Positions 43,450 through 54,624 of a DNA stretch of 64,000 bases are shown here, in pieces (the first letter of the stretch is position 1; each line of letters opens with the position of its first letter). Made by a program: the position numbers and the translations under genes. The stretch lies in contig VCJN01001768.1 in NCBI GenBank assembly GCA_006384855.1, positions 344,501-408,500 on the forward strand, given 5' to 3'. The notes below the pieces were generated by a model. It made no database searches. It saw nothing but the letters and a program-made list of their open reading frames with translations, and had not been told where the DNA came from. The DNA is from Tetraselmis striata. Taxonomy: Eukaryota; Chlorophyta; Chlorodendrophyceae; Chlorodendrales; Chlorodendraceae.

Positions 43450-43883
43450 AAAACCGGCCACATACCGCCCTAGGTTTGGGTACTGGCTGCCTCATGCGAG
43501 TGACGGAGTACTGAACGGTGCGCCATACATTGTGCCCCGCTGCATCGCGTGCGAGACCGCGGGGAGTGGAGGTGAGCTAATAAGCGCCGACACTGAACAT
43601 CCCGCTAAAACATGGATTGGTACTGCGGATTCCGACTAGCGCGGGTGCCCAGAGGCTTAATACAACGGTGGCCGGTTGGCGCCGACCACCAGTTGTGTTC
43701 TTAAAGATGCAAGGGGCAGCCCGATTGTGGCGCGGAGTAACGCATTGAAGCTGCACGTTCCATTCAACGGCGCATGAATCGTTCCTGCCCGAAAATGACG
43801 GTCTTCTTCACTGGCGAGCCGAAGGCCGGCGGCATGGGGGGCTTTTGTGTTGCGAGGCGTGAAGAGCCCCCCCTCCCCCCACC

Positions 43884-43915
<32 letters not shown>

Positions 43916-44700
43916 AATCAGTCCAACGGTTGTCAGTGTGGAACACTGGTTGTCGGCGCGACGAGCCGGCGCACGGTGTCCTTTGGACGATCGTCGACCG
44001 CTTCCTGGCCAGCAAGACATGTCCTCGAGCTGGGCGCGGGGCGCGTCACTTATGAGTGGCTTGTAAAACCAAATACCTTGCATGTCACGAAGACGTGAGC
44101 TCTATTGCGGTGCGACCCCATGGTGGGTGCGCCGCGACAAAGGAAGGTGGGGACATACAAGCCTCTTGGTGCTTTAAGCACACGACGCAGCAGCATGCGG
44201 GAGCAGCGCTACCCGGGAGGGCTGCATCGACCCTGCAGCGCCTCGGGCGGTAATACGGCATAATGGCATCGGATGTATTAGCACCGTATTTGCGCCGTAT
44301 ATACCGCGCGTGCTAAGTAGACGACGAGGGAAGGGAAACCACAACTACCGTAGTAAACAACACAAAACAAAACATGCTGTGCCCTACACGAACTAGGGTT
44401 TACCAGAAAACTGAAGCGTAGTGTATTACTGCGGTTACTCTTACCTGTCTACGCGATTTGTAGCGAGTAGCCACGCGGTCCTGCCTCTCATCGCCACTGA
44501 ATCCTGTACATCCTGCGTCAGGCAGGCCTGCAGGTACATGTAGCGACTACCTGCTGTAAGGATTAGTCGCGCCCATATTACCAAGTGCACTGCTCGTCAG
44601 GGCAGCTGCAAGGCCACAGGCGGGGGTGGCGACCTACGGGCACATACGGTACCTGTGCGGTGTTGGCGCTTTCCAGGCTGAGGGCAGAAGAGTGTCTCGG
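43450..44700. other. gene-poor stretch with a long C run
   Basis: A C run at about 43880-43913 is flanked by short open pieces on the plus strand (VFFTGEPKAGGMGGFCVARR before it, and WPARHVLELGAGRV near 44015-44060 after it). They may be exon remnants, but no gene model holds together. Confidence 0.35.
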
Positions 44701-45528
44701 GTGTAGTGATAACCTGTGGCGGCGGCGGCGGCATGCGATTGTCCCGGACGACTGCGGTCACTACGGGTACCGCCTCGACCGCCGAGGAGCTGCGGCTACC
44801 TAATATACGCCACCCAGAACAGGGCATTTCTGAGCCCGTTGCCAGCCGCGGGGAGGCAGGGCCGATAAAGGGGAAGCAGACAAAGTCACCGAACTTTCAA
44901 GCTCCAAAGAGAAACCGGCGACGAAGCACTGCGAAAGGCACTCCCCCCCCCCCCCCCCCCCCCCCCGCCCCCGCCTCCCCCCGCGGCAGTTGGCACTTCC
45001 GCATTGATGTGGTCAAGGCGCGTCGCAGGCCAATAATTCAGACGTACCAGTAGTAGTGTTTTCTGGGTCGGTAAGGGTACCAGATACCCGTACAGCGTCC
45101 GAAATGATCGGCTTTATATCAATGTCCGAACGAGAAATAAAGGGGAACATACTACTCCTTGTTCTGAAACAGTCCACTCCACTCCAGTCGCACGTCGTCT
45201 TGGCCCCTCAACACCTCGTCGTCGCCCGCGCGGGGCTCTTGGCGGGTTGTCGATTTGGAGGCAGCAGGTGGGCGGTAGCTATACTGCTTAGCATGCAAAC
45301 CTCGCAGCGTCAACAGTGCGCAACGATACCTGTACAGTACAAATATAAATGATAAATGCCCCGTATGGTTTTTTGTGTTCCCGTCGTCGCTCCCTTTCCA
45401 GCTCAGGCGCCGCGCAATTATTTCTGCTGCACGGCCAGGCGGAAGTTCAGGTAGACATTAAGCTGCAGTGAAGACCCATCAGCGGATTCTACCTCATTCA
45501 CGGCTTGCCGTTTTGCCTCCGCCAACAG

Positions 45529-48500
45529 AGTGTGCGGCGGACGGATGCGCGACGGTGTTGCCGGGCGGCGCGGCGGCGGGGCTCCTGTGCGCCGAGCACA
45601 CCAAGGCGGAGGACTTCCTCCGAGACGGCGAACCCAGCCGCTACTGCACGCAGTGCACCCGATCGCATAACTTGCGCGACTTTGATGGAAAGCGGCGGAC
45701 TTGCCGGAGTCGGATCGAGCGCCGGAACAAGCGGTGAGACGCCGCGACGGGCCCCGCATCGCTTTCCTCGAGTGGAACAAGCAGTAGTGTGCTGCTTGCT
45801 CGAGACGCGCGGGCGTAAAAAAATAAATGTCGTCTACTGTCAAACTTGCTCTGCCCCTGCGGAGTGTGTATTGCCGCGCGTGGACGGGGCTTCCTTATGC
45901 TGTGACTTTGTCGGCCATACCCCACTGCTGGATGGTTCCCCTTACTCGTGTCTGGCCATATACAGGCTCGCGGGCCCGAAGAAAGCTACTGGTCGTACAG
46001 GAGGCGGAGCTCCCTCGCCTCTAGCGTCTGCGTCGGCGCCCTCCGATGAGACTCACTCATCCCCAGGCTGTGACACATTATCACGCCAGCAGAAGCCACC
46101 AATTTATATTCCAGGTGGCGGCGTAAACAAAGGGCATCAGCAGGTATGCCTTCGTGTCGCTTCCCAACTCGTTTGCACATTATTGGTTGCAGCTGTCCCT
46201 CATTTCCAAGCACGGTTGCCAATTATATCCTGAGGCCATTGCGGCAGGTACCCGCGCGGCGAGCAACAGGCGTAGGAACAGGAGTACGTCGTACTATATA
46301 GGCTTAATACTGCCGCGACATATTCCTGGTAGTCGGAAGCCCGCAGTAGGCACTGCTATTCCACTGACAACGCAAAGTTTAGGCGTTACTATGCGGCAGC
46401 CACCCACCCCCACACCACTGGCCTCCTCATGCTGTGCTTTTGCGCGACTTGACAGGAACTCCAGCGCACTGGACCATGGCCTCATGACCCTCAACCCAAT
46501 CTGTGCAGTTTTGACCCTGCCAGCACGCTCCAGAGAATGGCGGTTTCCGGGTCCCTAGCGTCGGTGGGGAACTTCTTTGCCTGCCACATATCATGCAGTG
46601 CAGGTCTCCCTGCCAGCCTGTGGGAATCAGGCCCTTAGGTTTGCTAGCTGCATAACTGACGGGTCCCGGCCTTGTTCAGCCCCTGCAGCAGGTAACTAGC
46701 GACACCGGCCGACGGTTTCCGTCCGCTGCTGCCCAGTCAGCATTCCCCTCAAGTGCCAGCGTGTGCGCCAACACACACGGCCACTTCCAACGCAGCACCA
46801 ACGTCGCCATGAAAATGTTCTCCATGACGCCTGCACACCTGGACCCAAACCTGCGCAGTCACATGGACTTCCTCATGGAGGTGTGGCCCTCAGGAGCATG
46901 TTGCTAATACGCGGAACCACGCCTGGTACCATACAGCACTCTGCGTGCTGACTCCCTGCGCTGGTCTGCAGGTTGTGCCGGCTGATGTCCGAGGCGCAAT
47001 GCGCCCCGGCTGCTTGTTTCTGTCGGTGGACCTCTGGTATTCCAACCAGCAGGACGTGGAAAGCGCGCGAGCGGCCCTCCTGCGCAACCTCCAGGACGGC
47101 CACGCGGATGGTCTGTTTGGGCAGCTTGACATGGACCTCTACACCCAGGACGAGGTGTACAAGGTGAGCATACATTCATCATACATACATTGAAATAAGT
47201 GTTGTGGCCGAATGATGTCTGATGATGCATTGCTGCGACACAGTCCAGTTAGTATCATATCTTGATTTGCGGGTTCCCGTTTGCAAATGACCTATCACGC
47301 AGCATTGCGTAATTATTACCATAGCGAGCGGGCTCACCGCATGACGTGACCGTTTCCCCCCGTGCGACACAGGTGAGGGGCGGCCGGGTGGTGGAGCGTT
47401 TCGTGCGACAGGAGAGCTCCACCATCGTGAGCGCGGACCCTGTGGTGTGCAACCCCGGCGCAACCACCTGGCGCGTGGTGGTTTCCAAGAGCGCGCCGGA
47501 TGCGGAGATCCGGATGGTCTGCCGCGTGAAAGGGCGCTTCTTTGACGCTCCCGTCCAAGACGAGGCCGAGCTGCCCGATGGCCGCTTCCAGTATGTGCTC
47601 TGGTAGGCGCTCTCACGGGCGCGCATGCTGCTTGACCTCATGCCATAGACCATGCATGCATGTTCGGCTGTCCCTAGTTGTAGCCTTTCTGGGATGGGAG
47701 TACATAAGAGCCTCCCATGGGCATCTTGCGCTGTGCGCAGTCCGCCAATGGAGGATGACGCGCTGGGCCTGGCGTGGCTTGAAGTCATCGAGGTGTTGCC
47801 TGGCGGGGGTGAGACTGTCAGCCGGCCACACCCGATGTTTCTCACTACCCGGAACGACATGTGTGAAGAGATGACGTCGCTTTTCCAGAACGCCGGTCCT
47901 GGTCAGAGACGGGAAATGGCTGGCGTCCTCAAGGTCGGGGGGCCCTGCCAAGATGTTCCGGGCTTCATTCAAACTAGTTCACTGCTGACATAGCAATGTG
48001 GGCATGGCGCTGACAGCATCCAGTTTGCCCTTCGCGCCCCAGGACCTGGAGGAAGTTCTCCACCCGGAGGACCCAGAGGCGCCGCTTGATCCATCACGGC
48101 CTGTGGCGCTGGCGCTCCTGTGTGCGAGGCATGGCTTCCACCAGACACTCGAGGAGATCTTTGATGAAGTGGAGTATCGTGGCTACGGCGGCGGACTTGC
48201 CCTCATGGCGCGCAAGGCAGAGGAGGTGTACCAAGGGGGCATCCTTGCATGTGCTCATCAGTCGGGCAGCCTCGAGACCTCTGATGTGGTGAGGCAGAGC
48301 TCCCTGCTACATCAGTGCTGGGTTTGAGGGTTGGATGCTCAATGGTTTGCATGCGCTGCCTTTAGGAATGCAGCTCGGCCATGCCATGCTCAGGGCGGGT
48401 CAATTGACGGTCCACCCGCGTCTCATGTTGTGGCTGCAGGTGCGCTGTCGTTTGGCGGGCGCTTCAGACATGAGCACCTCCAGCGACGCCAGCGTTGCTA

Positions 48501-49528
48501 CCACTGAGCACACAGCCCTGACTGAGATGAGGCAGCCATCGGACACTTCTTCACCTAAAGGTCCTCCCAGCCCCCAGGCGCCCTGTGATCCATGGGGATG
48601 GAGCGCCGTTAAAACGCTCGAGCATCCTGCTTTCGTTGCGACGACATTGGTCTGCAGCACGCTCCTGTTCCGCGCGTTCCCATGGGGAACACTGTGGACG
48701 CTTGCCAACTCTTTGGTGATCCCAGCGACCGTGCATGTTCTTGTGCCAGCCCTTTACCGCCATGTGTATGTGCGCAACATCCCGAGTCTGCGCGCCCTGG
48801 CCCTGGAGAAGGGAGTGCCCCTGTCTCATGGAGGACTGTGTCCCAGTGACGCCGACCTGAGGAAGAGCTTCGACCGCTACGTCCTGAGCAAGCTCGACAC
48901 CAAGCACGCCCGGAGGGTGTATCTATTCTGGGTGGTGTTTGGGGCCGGCGTCACGCCTCTCCATGGACTTGGGAAGAGGGGGTCGAGTGGGTACAGTTAC
49001 GGCGCCATTTGTGTGCTTGTGGCATGTTGCGTGGTGGTGATTGCATTGCGGGAACTGGCCGTGAAGCGGCAGTCCCTCGTGGGCTTGCAGCGACTCAACG
49101 TCTGCGCTGCTTTGGTTACTCTGGCGAATGGGCTCTTCTCTTCCTACTGTGCGTGGATGTCTGGCACGGAGCCCAGTGCAAGTATGCTGATATTGGAAGG
49201 CAGGCCAGGGTCTGGATTCCTCTGGCTGGCTACCGCAGCATTCTACATGATATTCATTGGCTTTCAAGTGTCCACCCTGCCCGGCCCCCTCCGGCGCGAG
49301 CTGTGCGTGTCCGAGGCACTGCGTATCATCCTCACTGCGCTGGGTGGCTTCTTCGCCAGTGCTGCCATTGCCTCTCTCAGGCCTCCCGCGGTGCCCTATC
49401 CCTGGGTGACTTTTGCGATGCTGTGCCTTCTGTCTGGTGTTTCATCCATTGCCACCCGTGTGAGGCTGGAGCTCCGATTCATGCACGGCTTCCTCTCGCA
49501 CCATGTCTGTCGCGGCAAGTGCGATTAA
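45529..49528 (+). CDS. SBP-box transcription factor with a polytopic membrane C-terminus
   Basis: Exons: 45529-45733 (SBP box), about 46736-46880, 46972-47163, 47373-47602, 47741-47933, 48043-48288 and 48440-49528 (stop TAA). All listed junctions are GT-AG and frame is kept from 46736 onward. The zinc sites fit the family: C-x4-C-x13-C-x2-H, then C-x2-C-x3-H-x11-C (YCTQCTRSHNLRDFDGKRRT), overlapping a basic nuclear-localisation stretch (RSRIERRNKR). Later exons match the conserved part of large plant SPL proteins: KMFSMTPAHLDPNLRSHMDF, MRPGCLFLSVDLW, MVCRVKGRFFD, LAWLEVIEV and DMCEEMTSL. The last exon has about eight hydrophobic spans. The N-terminus and the exon linking 45733 to 46736 are not found. 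It belongs with the large SPL/CRR1-like class; target genes cannot be inferred. Confidence 0.75.
48440..49528 (+). CDS. membrane-domain exon of the SBP-box gene
   Basis: The terminal exon opens in phase after the GTGAGG donor at 48289. A Ser/Thr/Pro-rich linker is followed by hydrophobic segments, among them FVATTLVCSTLLFRAF, SLVIPATVHVLVPALY, VYLFWVVFGAGVTPL, GAICVLVACCVVVIAL, FLWLATAAFYMIFIGF and ALRIILTALGGFFASAAIAS. Large plant SPL proteins carry at most one predicted C-terminal span, so about eight is unusual. The exon could also be a separate neighbouring gene starting at an internal Met such as MSTSSDAS (about 48470), which the sequence alone cannot exclude. Confidence 0.65.
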   Translation: MRCRLAGASDMSTSSDASVATTEHTALTEMRQPSDTSSPKGPPSPQAPCDPWGWSAVKTLEHPAFVATTLVCSTLLFRAFPWGTLWTLANSLVIPATVHVLVPALYRHVYVRNIPSLRALALEKGVPLSHGGLCPSDADLRKSFDRYVLSKLDTKHARRVYLFWVVFGAGVTPLHGLGKRGSSGYSYGAICVLVACCVVVIALRELAVKRQSLVGLQRLNVCAALVTLANGLFSSYCAWMSGTEPSASMLILEGRPGSGFLWLATAAFYMIFIGFQVSTLPGPLRRELCVSEALRIILTALGGFFASAAIASLRPPAVPYPWVTFAMLCLLSGVSSIATRVRLELRFMHGFLSHHVCRGKCD

Positions 49529-50410
49529 GGGCAGTCCAGGTTTCCACCAAATGAAGCCCATCGAGCCCATTATGCTGCCCCTAGAAAGCATGCATTACTC
49601 GCGCCAAGGAAGGCGTCAACTTTGGGAGAGCGGCCACCACTGACGGACTGCTTGCGTATAGGAGCATAATTAGCATGTATAATGCCCACGAGGGATGATA
49701 GGATGCCATCTATCCAGCTGGCACATGAAATCGCTTGTGTTGAGTATGCGCTCCTCCCATCACCGGGGATGTGTGATATTAATATAGCAGCACCTGTAAT
49801 TATTCGCAGCATAAAACCACAGGCGGGCACAGTCACGCGTCAAACTTTTTACCTTTAATCCGTTTTAAGTTGAATCGTAGAGAAGTTTTCATATTCTTTC
49901 AAGATAAGTTTCTTTGGCATGCCCCATAAATAAGTATGAGACATCGGGAAAATTATTCAACTACCTACATGAACCGCCGATCACAGCCCTACTTCGCCTC
50001 CCTACTAAATACCAGCAATTGCTTGTCGAAACACACGCTTTCACCACGAGGGCACGTCGACAATATTTCGTAATGGTAGTCGAGAAATGATGATTTAAAG
50101 TGGGCATAATATGCTGCCCCATGTTCGCACGTGCGCTGATGTCGATACATATAGCACGTACGGATGGCAGCAGATCTGTGCAAGCTGTGGCAGGACAGTA
50201 CCATCAACACAATTCATTCTGGTGGCTATGAATTAAACATACAATCCGGGTGTATTGCAGCCCTTGATTATTGCATTCCGGATTCCACGCGCCCGTCCGG
50301 CGCAAAACAACTGATCTTAACGTGTTTATGGGGTTTCCTAACGAATTTAGCTGTCCTAGTGCGACCCGTACGGTCTGTTAGTGATTTTAACCGGTTGGGT
50401 AACTGGTATC
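49529..50410. other. intergenic, no gene seen
   Basis: AT-richer spacer after the SBP-box gene. No repeat or RNA recognised. Confidence 0.4.
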
Positions 50411-50417
50411 ATCGGGT

Positions 50418-50754
50418 TTAATTGCGGGCTGCCCCATCGCCCGCGAGCCCTGCGCTCCCGGCCGGGGATCTACTTAGGAAAGCCCCCACCATCTCGTCTG
50501 CCATCTTCAAGCTCGCTGCCTTCGGCAGCGGCTGCGCGTACTTGTGCGCGCGAGGGTCACTGAGGCTGAACAAGTCCGCACTGAGGTTCATCCACCCGGT
50601 AGTGGGTCGTCGTGCCGCGCACATGTTTTACAACATCTGACAGCGACATGCAGCCCCTCGGTAAATGTGGTTTTTCTACTCGTGCGCCCGAGGTCGTTTT
50701 CTCCGTTTTTGCCATGGCTTTGCGGCTGGGACATTTTCGGGTAGCGATGCGCAC
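50418..50754 (-). CDS. doubtful minus-strand short ORF(s)
   Basis: Two overlapping minus-strand frames look moderately coding: MSQPQSHGKNGENDLGRTSR (start near 50735, ending with CCKTCARHDDPLPGG), and FSLSDPRAHKYAQPLPKAAS with LKMADEMVGAFLS at 50460-50570. A G run at 50786-50803 upstream fits the intron pattern of minus-strand genes. No domain recognised. Confidence 0.2.
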
Positions 50755-51132
50755 GGCAAGGAATTGGAGCGGTGGGGCCGTGGGCGGGGGGGGGGGGGGG
50801 GGGGCGGTTAAACCTCAACACCCGAAGTCGAGTCGCAGTACAAGCCTTCGGGGCTCCCGCCGCCGTGGAGCACCCTCTCGCAGTAGACAACTCCTGAGGT
50901 TAGGTGAGGTGGACGCGCTCGGCCGCACCATGGCCGCTGCTCGTCACAGTTGTCAACGACGACAACAACTACGCCTACCGCAACAAATCGGCGCGGACGG
51001 AGGAGGACGTCCGTGTCGTCGGGGCGACCATTTGTTGTCCCGCAAGCTATTGCAACCCGGTCCGCGTGTCATCGTGGCAGCATGGCGTCGTGGCATCAAC
51101 GGTCGGTACACGCTGTGGTTTTCTGTTACTGT

Positions 51133-51413
51133 TGTCATGCGCAACCTCCCCGCAACCGACGTGCTGGTCCATGTCGCACGTCCCGGCATGAGCCCGGGTT
51201 GGGGGGCGGAAGCCCATAGCCGGGAGAATGTCTGATTACAGAGAAGTGCGCAGGCCCGGAGTGCCGAACGCCTATATGGCTGACGCGATGCGGTGCCCGC
51301 GGCGCGTGCTTAGCGCGGTGCTCGTACCACTCAGATATGTGCTAAAGTACTAATCCGCATACTCTAGCTACATTGTCTGGTGTACAACAGTGACAACAAC
51401 ACTGGTGTCAACA
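51133..51413 (+). repeat. 281-bp direct repeat, left copy (LTR-like)
   Basis: Starts TGTCATGCGC and ends GGTGTCAACA; nearly identical to 51942-52222 in the same orientation. TG...CA ends are LTR-like, but no primer-binding site follows and flanking pentamers (ACTGT left, ACTTG right) do not match, so a small LTR element is only one possibility; a local duplication is another. Confidence 0.8.
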
Positions 51414-51941
51414 TCCCCTCCCAATGTCACAAGGGGATGCGTCAAGCAGGGCTTTCGGCTGCTAGAGCTAGTCGCTAGCCTAGAGGCAGCCCGCCATGCC
51501 CTAACCTCGGCGTGGATATCGGGGCAGGTCCTCTAGGGAGTGTGACTGCGCCGGCTGTATGTCGAGCGGATAAAAGTCGCGGGTGGCCACTTCTCCTTGG
51601 CGCTGGTGTGCCGAGCTTCGCATACGACTTCATACTTGACGACGAGCGTTGCCCAAATTTTCCAGTTGGCCGAGCCGAGAATCTCTTCGGGCGGGAAATG
51701 CACTACGCGGCAGTCGCTGGCGTCGTGGTAGCTGGCGAGTGAGCCCGTACATGGCGGTCGCTGACGTAATGGTAGCCAGCGTCCGGTTGTGCGCAAACAA
51801 CATGTCGAGTGTCGAGGCCCCTTCTAGTTGCGGTGGTCTCAGCTTTACGTCTGCGCTTCCCCCCCAGACGGACTTCCTGCGAGGTCTAGCGTCAGACCAC
51901 TCTCACTAGTGTCCGACATAGGTTGTAAAGGGCCCATAACC

Positions 51942-52222
51942 TGTCATGCGCAACCTCCCCGCAACCGACGTGCTGGTCCATGTCGCACGTCCCGGCATGA
52001 GCCCGGGTTGGGGGGCGGAAGCCCATAGCCGGGAGAATGTCTGATTACAGAGAAGTGAGCAGGCCCGGAGTGCCGAACGCCTATACGGCTGGCGTGATGC
52101 GGTGCCCGGGGCGCGTGCTTATCGCGGTGCTCGTACCACTAAGATGTGTGCTAAAGTACTAATCCGCATACTCTAGCTACATTGTCTGGTGTACAGCAGT
52201 GACAGCCACACTGGTGTCAACA
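51942..52222 (+). repeat. 281-bp direct repeat, right copy
   Basis: Matches 51133-51413 with about ten substitutions. The 528 bp between the copies hold no convincing ORF. Downstream to 52870 several plus-strand frames remain open (for example VYVTTPGQLWVWTLGDWLWC near 52490) without recognisable domains. Confidence 0.8.
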
Positions 52223-52899
52223 ACTTGGGTAGTAATTATTGGTCCGTTACGGGGTTGGCGCCGCTCATGCGCCGGTGTTTCGAGAGGGCTCGTTGCCCTC
52301 GCCCCAATCATGCTTCAGCAACGTTTGATGTGGTGAGGTCGCAGTGGGAGGCGTTCGTGCGGTCGTCCCAACGCGTCTCCGATGACGCCTTCTACTGCGA
52401 CGTCGTCGTCACAAGGACTACCACGACAACCTGCAGCTGCCCGTTGGGGGGGCAGCTCCACCACCTGGCGCGCCTGACGTCTCGTGGTGTACGTAACTAC
52501 CCCTGGCCAACTCTGGGTTTGGACTCTCGGCGACTGGCTCTGGTGCAGCAGCGGCGGCCACCTCGTCGTCACCGTCGCCCCGACATCATTCGCATCGTTG
52601 CGGGCCGGCATAGGCTACAAGGGCCTCTACGCCGGCCAACTACCCGCTCCCGACGTCACGACATCCCATATGTGACGACACGAACTGCCCGCCGGGGGAC
52701 AACTCCGCCACCTAACGCGACTTGTGCGTTTCGTGGCATCCTAAGCCTGCGCTTTGTGGGGTGGTCCGCAGCCGCCGCTGGTGCAGCAGCGGCGGCCGGG
52801 TCACCGCTCTCCGCGAAGAAAGACCCACGGCGACATCTTACCGAGTTGGCGGGTCTTCTGCGACGTCGCCGATAGGGCTTTATGTGATCAACCCCGGTC

Positions 52900-53100
52900 T
52901 CTCATTGTTGTTGTTAAACTTTTGTTTCATATGTTTTCTCTTTTCATTTAGCATATCCTTGTTTAGTTTGTTTTGTTGGTTTGTATGTTTTCTTTTGTTT
53001 GTTTGCGTGTTTTGTACTTTTTGATGGTTTGTGTGTTTTATTTGTTTGTTTGTATCAAGTGTTGTGATGGGTACAAGCAGTAGTAACGTCAAATGATGGT
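52900..53100. repeat. T-rich low-complexity tract
   Basis: A TTTG/TTTC-rich run with TTTGTTTGTTTG blocks. Leu/Phe/Cys-rich frames on the plus strand are artefacts of composition. Confidence 0.8.
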
Positions 53101-53658
53101 AAAAGGGGAGGGGGCCAACCTCTAGCTTGCACCTAAGCAGCATGAGGTAGTATATTCAAACAATAGGGAGCATCTTTGAGGTGGCGATTATTTGTTTTGT
53201 GGGCAGGTGTGGTTGCTCTGAAATTATTCAGTGGTAAGTAGTTGTTGGTCTATGCGGTTGATTGGGCACCTTTCTGTGCAATGTGTTTGCTCAGTGCAGT
53301 CTGCGCATTTTTAAGAGCCGCCTGAAGGATTATTGTGTCACTGTCATCATTGTACATATACCACCACTCTTACTTGCGAGCAGCAACAGTTGTTTTGTTA
53401 TATTGAGTCTTTTGGTTGTTTTGTTGTGTCTTGTTGTATTTGGTAATTGGCAGGTTGGCCGGTCAGTTTGGGTATGTTTTGTGCTCCTCTGTGGCATTAT
53501 CCCTGTCTTTTGTTGGGAGGCCAAACCATTGTGATATGTGTGGCCCAAGCCCTTATAATAGGAACATACTGGTGTGCCATCAGGTGACACCCATCAAACT
53601 TTGGTTCTTGGGCTTTGTGGTATTGTTCTCTGCCACTAGTGCCAGTCTTCTCAAATTG

Positions 53659-54610
53659 TGTTATGTACTCTACACTGCTGTACTTTGTACTGCGGGAGCC
53701 GACGAAGGAGCGAAGAACTGGCGACTGAGGCGGACGAGAACGAGTACAAGCCAAGCGAAGTACGAGTATGAGCATTGCGAGTGCGAGTACAAGTGAAGGC
53801 GAAGTACTGGTACGAGGACGACGAGGCGTCAGTACGAGCGACTACCCAGGGCTTTCCGTAACTGGATTGCTGCCTAAACGGCCGTCGTAGAGACGCTGCA
53901 AGGGTTTCACTGGTGCCAGTCCTGTCCCGGGGGCGAAAAAAAAAACAAAAAAAAAACGAGCGACTACCAGGCGACTAGTAATGCAGGACAGTATTACGAG
54001 TACCCACATGGGGTGCGAGTAACCTGTACTTACGCCTGCGTACCAGCCAGAGCGCGATTGTCGTACGCTATGGTGTCACCTGCTAGAGGATGATGATACC
54101 AAGCGTGAGATGGAGCGCTGCCTTAGTGGAGTGTTAGTAGTAGGTACTAGAGCATGCTAGAATCATCTAGAACGCTATAGCATTTGCTATAGCAATAGTA
54201 GTGAAATATTATATCACTGTGCTGCGGACAGACGAAGGTGCTAGGAACCGTGTCTGTATTTAGTAATATATGACTAAAATAGCGACGGGCCGCGGGTTAG
54301 GACCGCACACGTCAATTTTAGAATTAGTCTAGTAGTTACACGCAGCACAGGTGGCGGAAATTGGATCGGTACACAGCGCACGGAATGACGGAAACCAGCG
54401 ACTATAAATAGGCCGGCAAAACCACCGCCGGGCCAGTCACCCAGGTTACCGGCATTCCGGTGCTGTAAGAATCCCTTTTCCCAAATCTCTGCTCATTATT
54501 CCTGGCCGTGTGGAATAACGATCCAGCAATGGGCCCTTGACTCAGCTTCTGCTTTAGGACTATCTATGGCCAGACGACTATTCGGCCTAAGTCCTAAGGG
54601 GGCTGTAACA
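53659..54610 (+). repeat. 5' LTR, interrupted by a retroposon
   Basis: Starts TGTTATGTAC and ends CTGTAACA, giving TGTTA/TAACA inverted ends. Without the 122-bp insertion product (53847-53968) it is 830 bp, the same as the 3' LTR (58085-58914). It differs from the 3' LTR at a small number of positions. Confidence 0.85.
53847..53968 (+). mobile_element. 109-bp poly(A) retroposon with 13-bp target duplication
   Basis: ACGAGCGACTACC lies at 53834-53846 and again at 53956-53968. Between them are 109 bp ending in an A-rich tail (A10-C-A9). The other LTR copy (around 58260-58275) shows the empty site with a single ACGAGCGACTACC. The body matches the 3' part of 25329-25600 in inverse orientation, so it is a 5'-truncated SINE-like copy moved by LINE machinery. 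Confidence 0.85.
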
Positions 54611-54612
54611 CT

Positions 54613-54624
54613 TGGTTTCGGAGC
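54613..54624 (+). promoter_or_regulatory. candidate primer-binding site of the outer LTR element
   Basis: TGGTTTCGGAGC starts two bases after the 5' LTR. It would pair with a tRNA 3' end reading GCTCCGAAACCA. The same 12 bases follow the 3' LTR at 58917-58928, just before the inverted LTR fragment. Confidence 0.5.

Noticed and set aside
44000-44098. WPARHVLELGAG resembling motif I of a METTL21-type methyltransferase
   Set aside because: The motif is isolated: the next residue pair breaks the usual GTG, and no further methyltransferase strands follow before the stop.
52900-53110. Leucine/phenylalanine-rich plus-strand ORF that looks like a membrane protein
   Set aside because: It is produced by T-rich low-complexity sequence with no exon signals.
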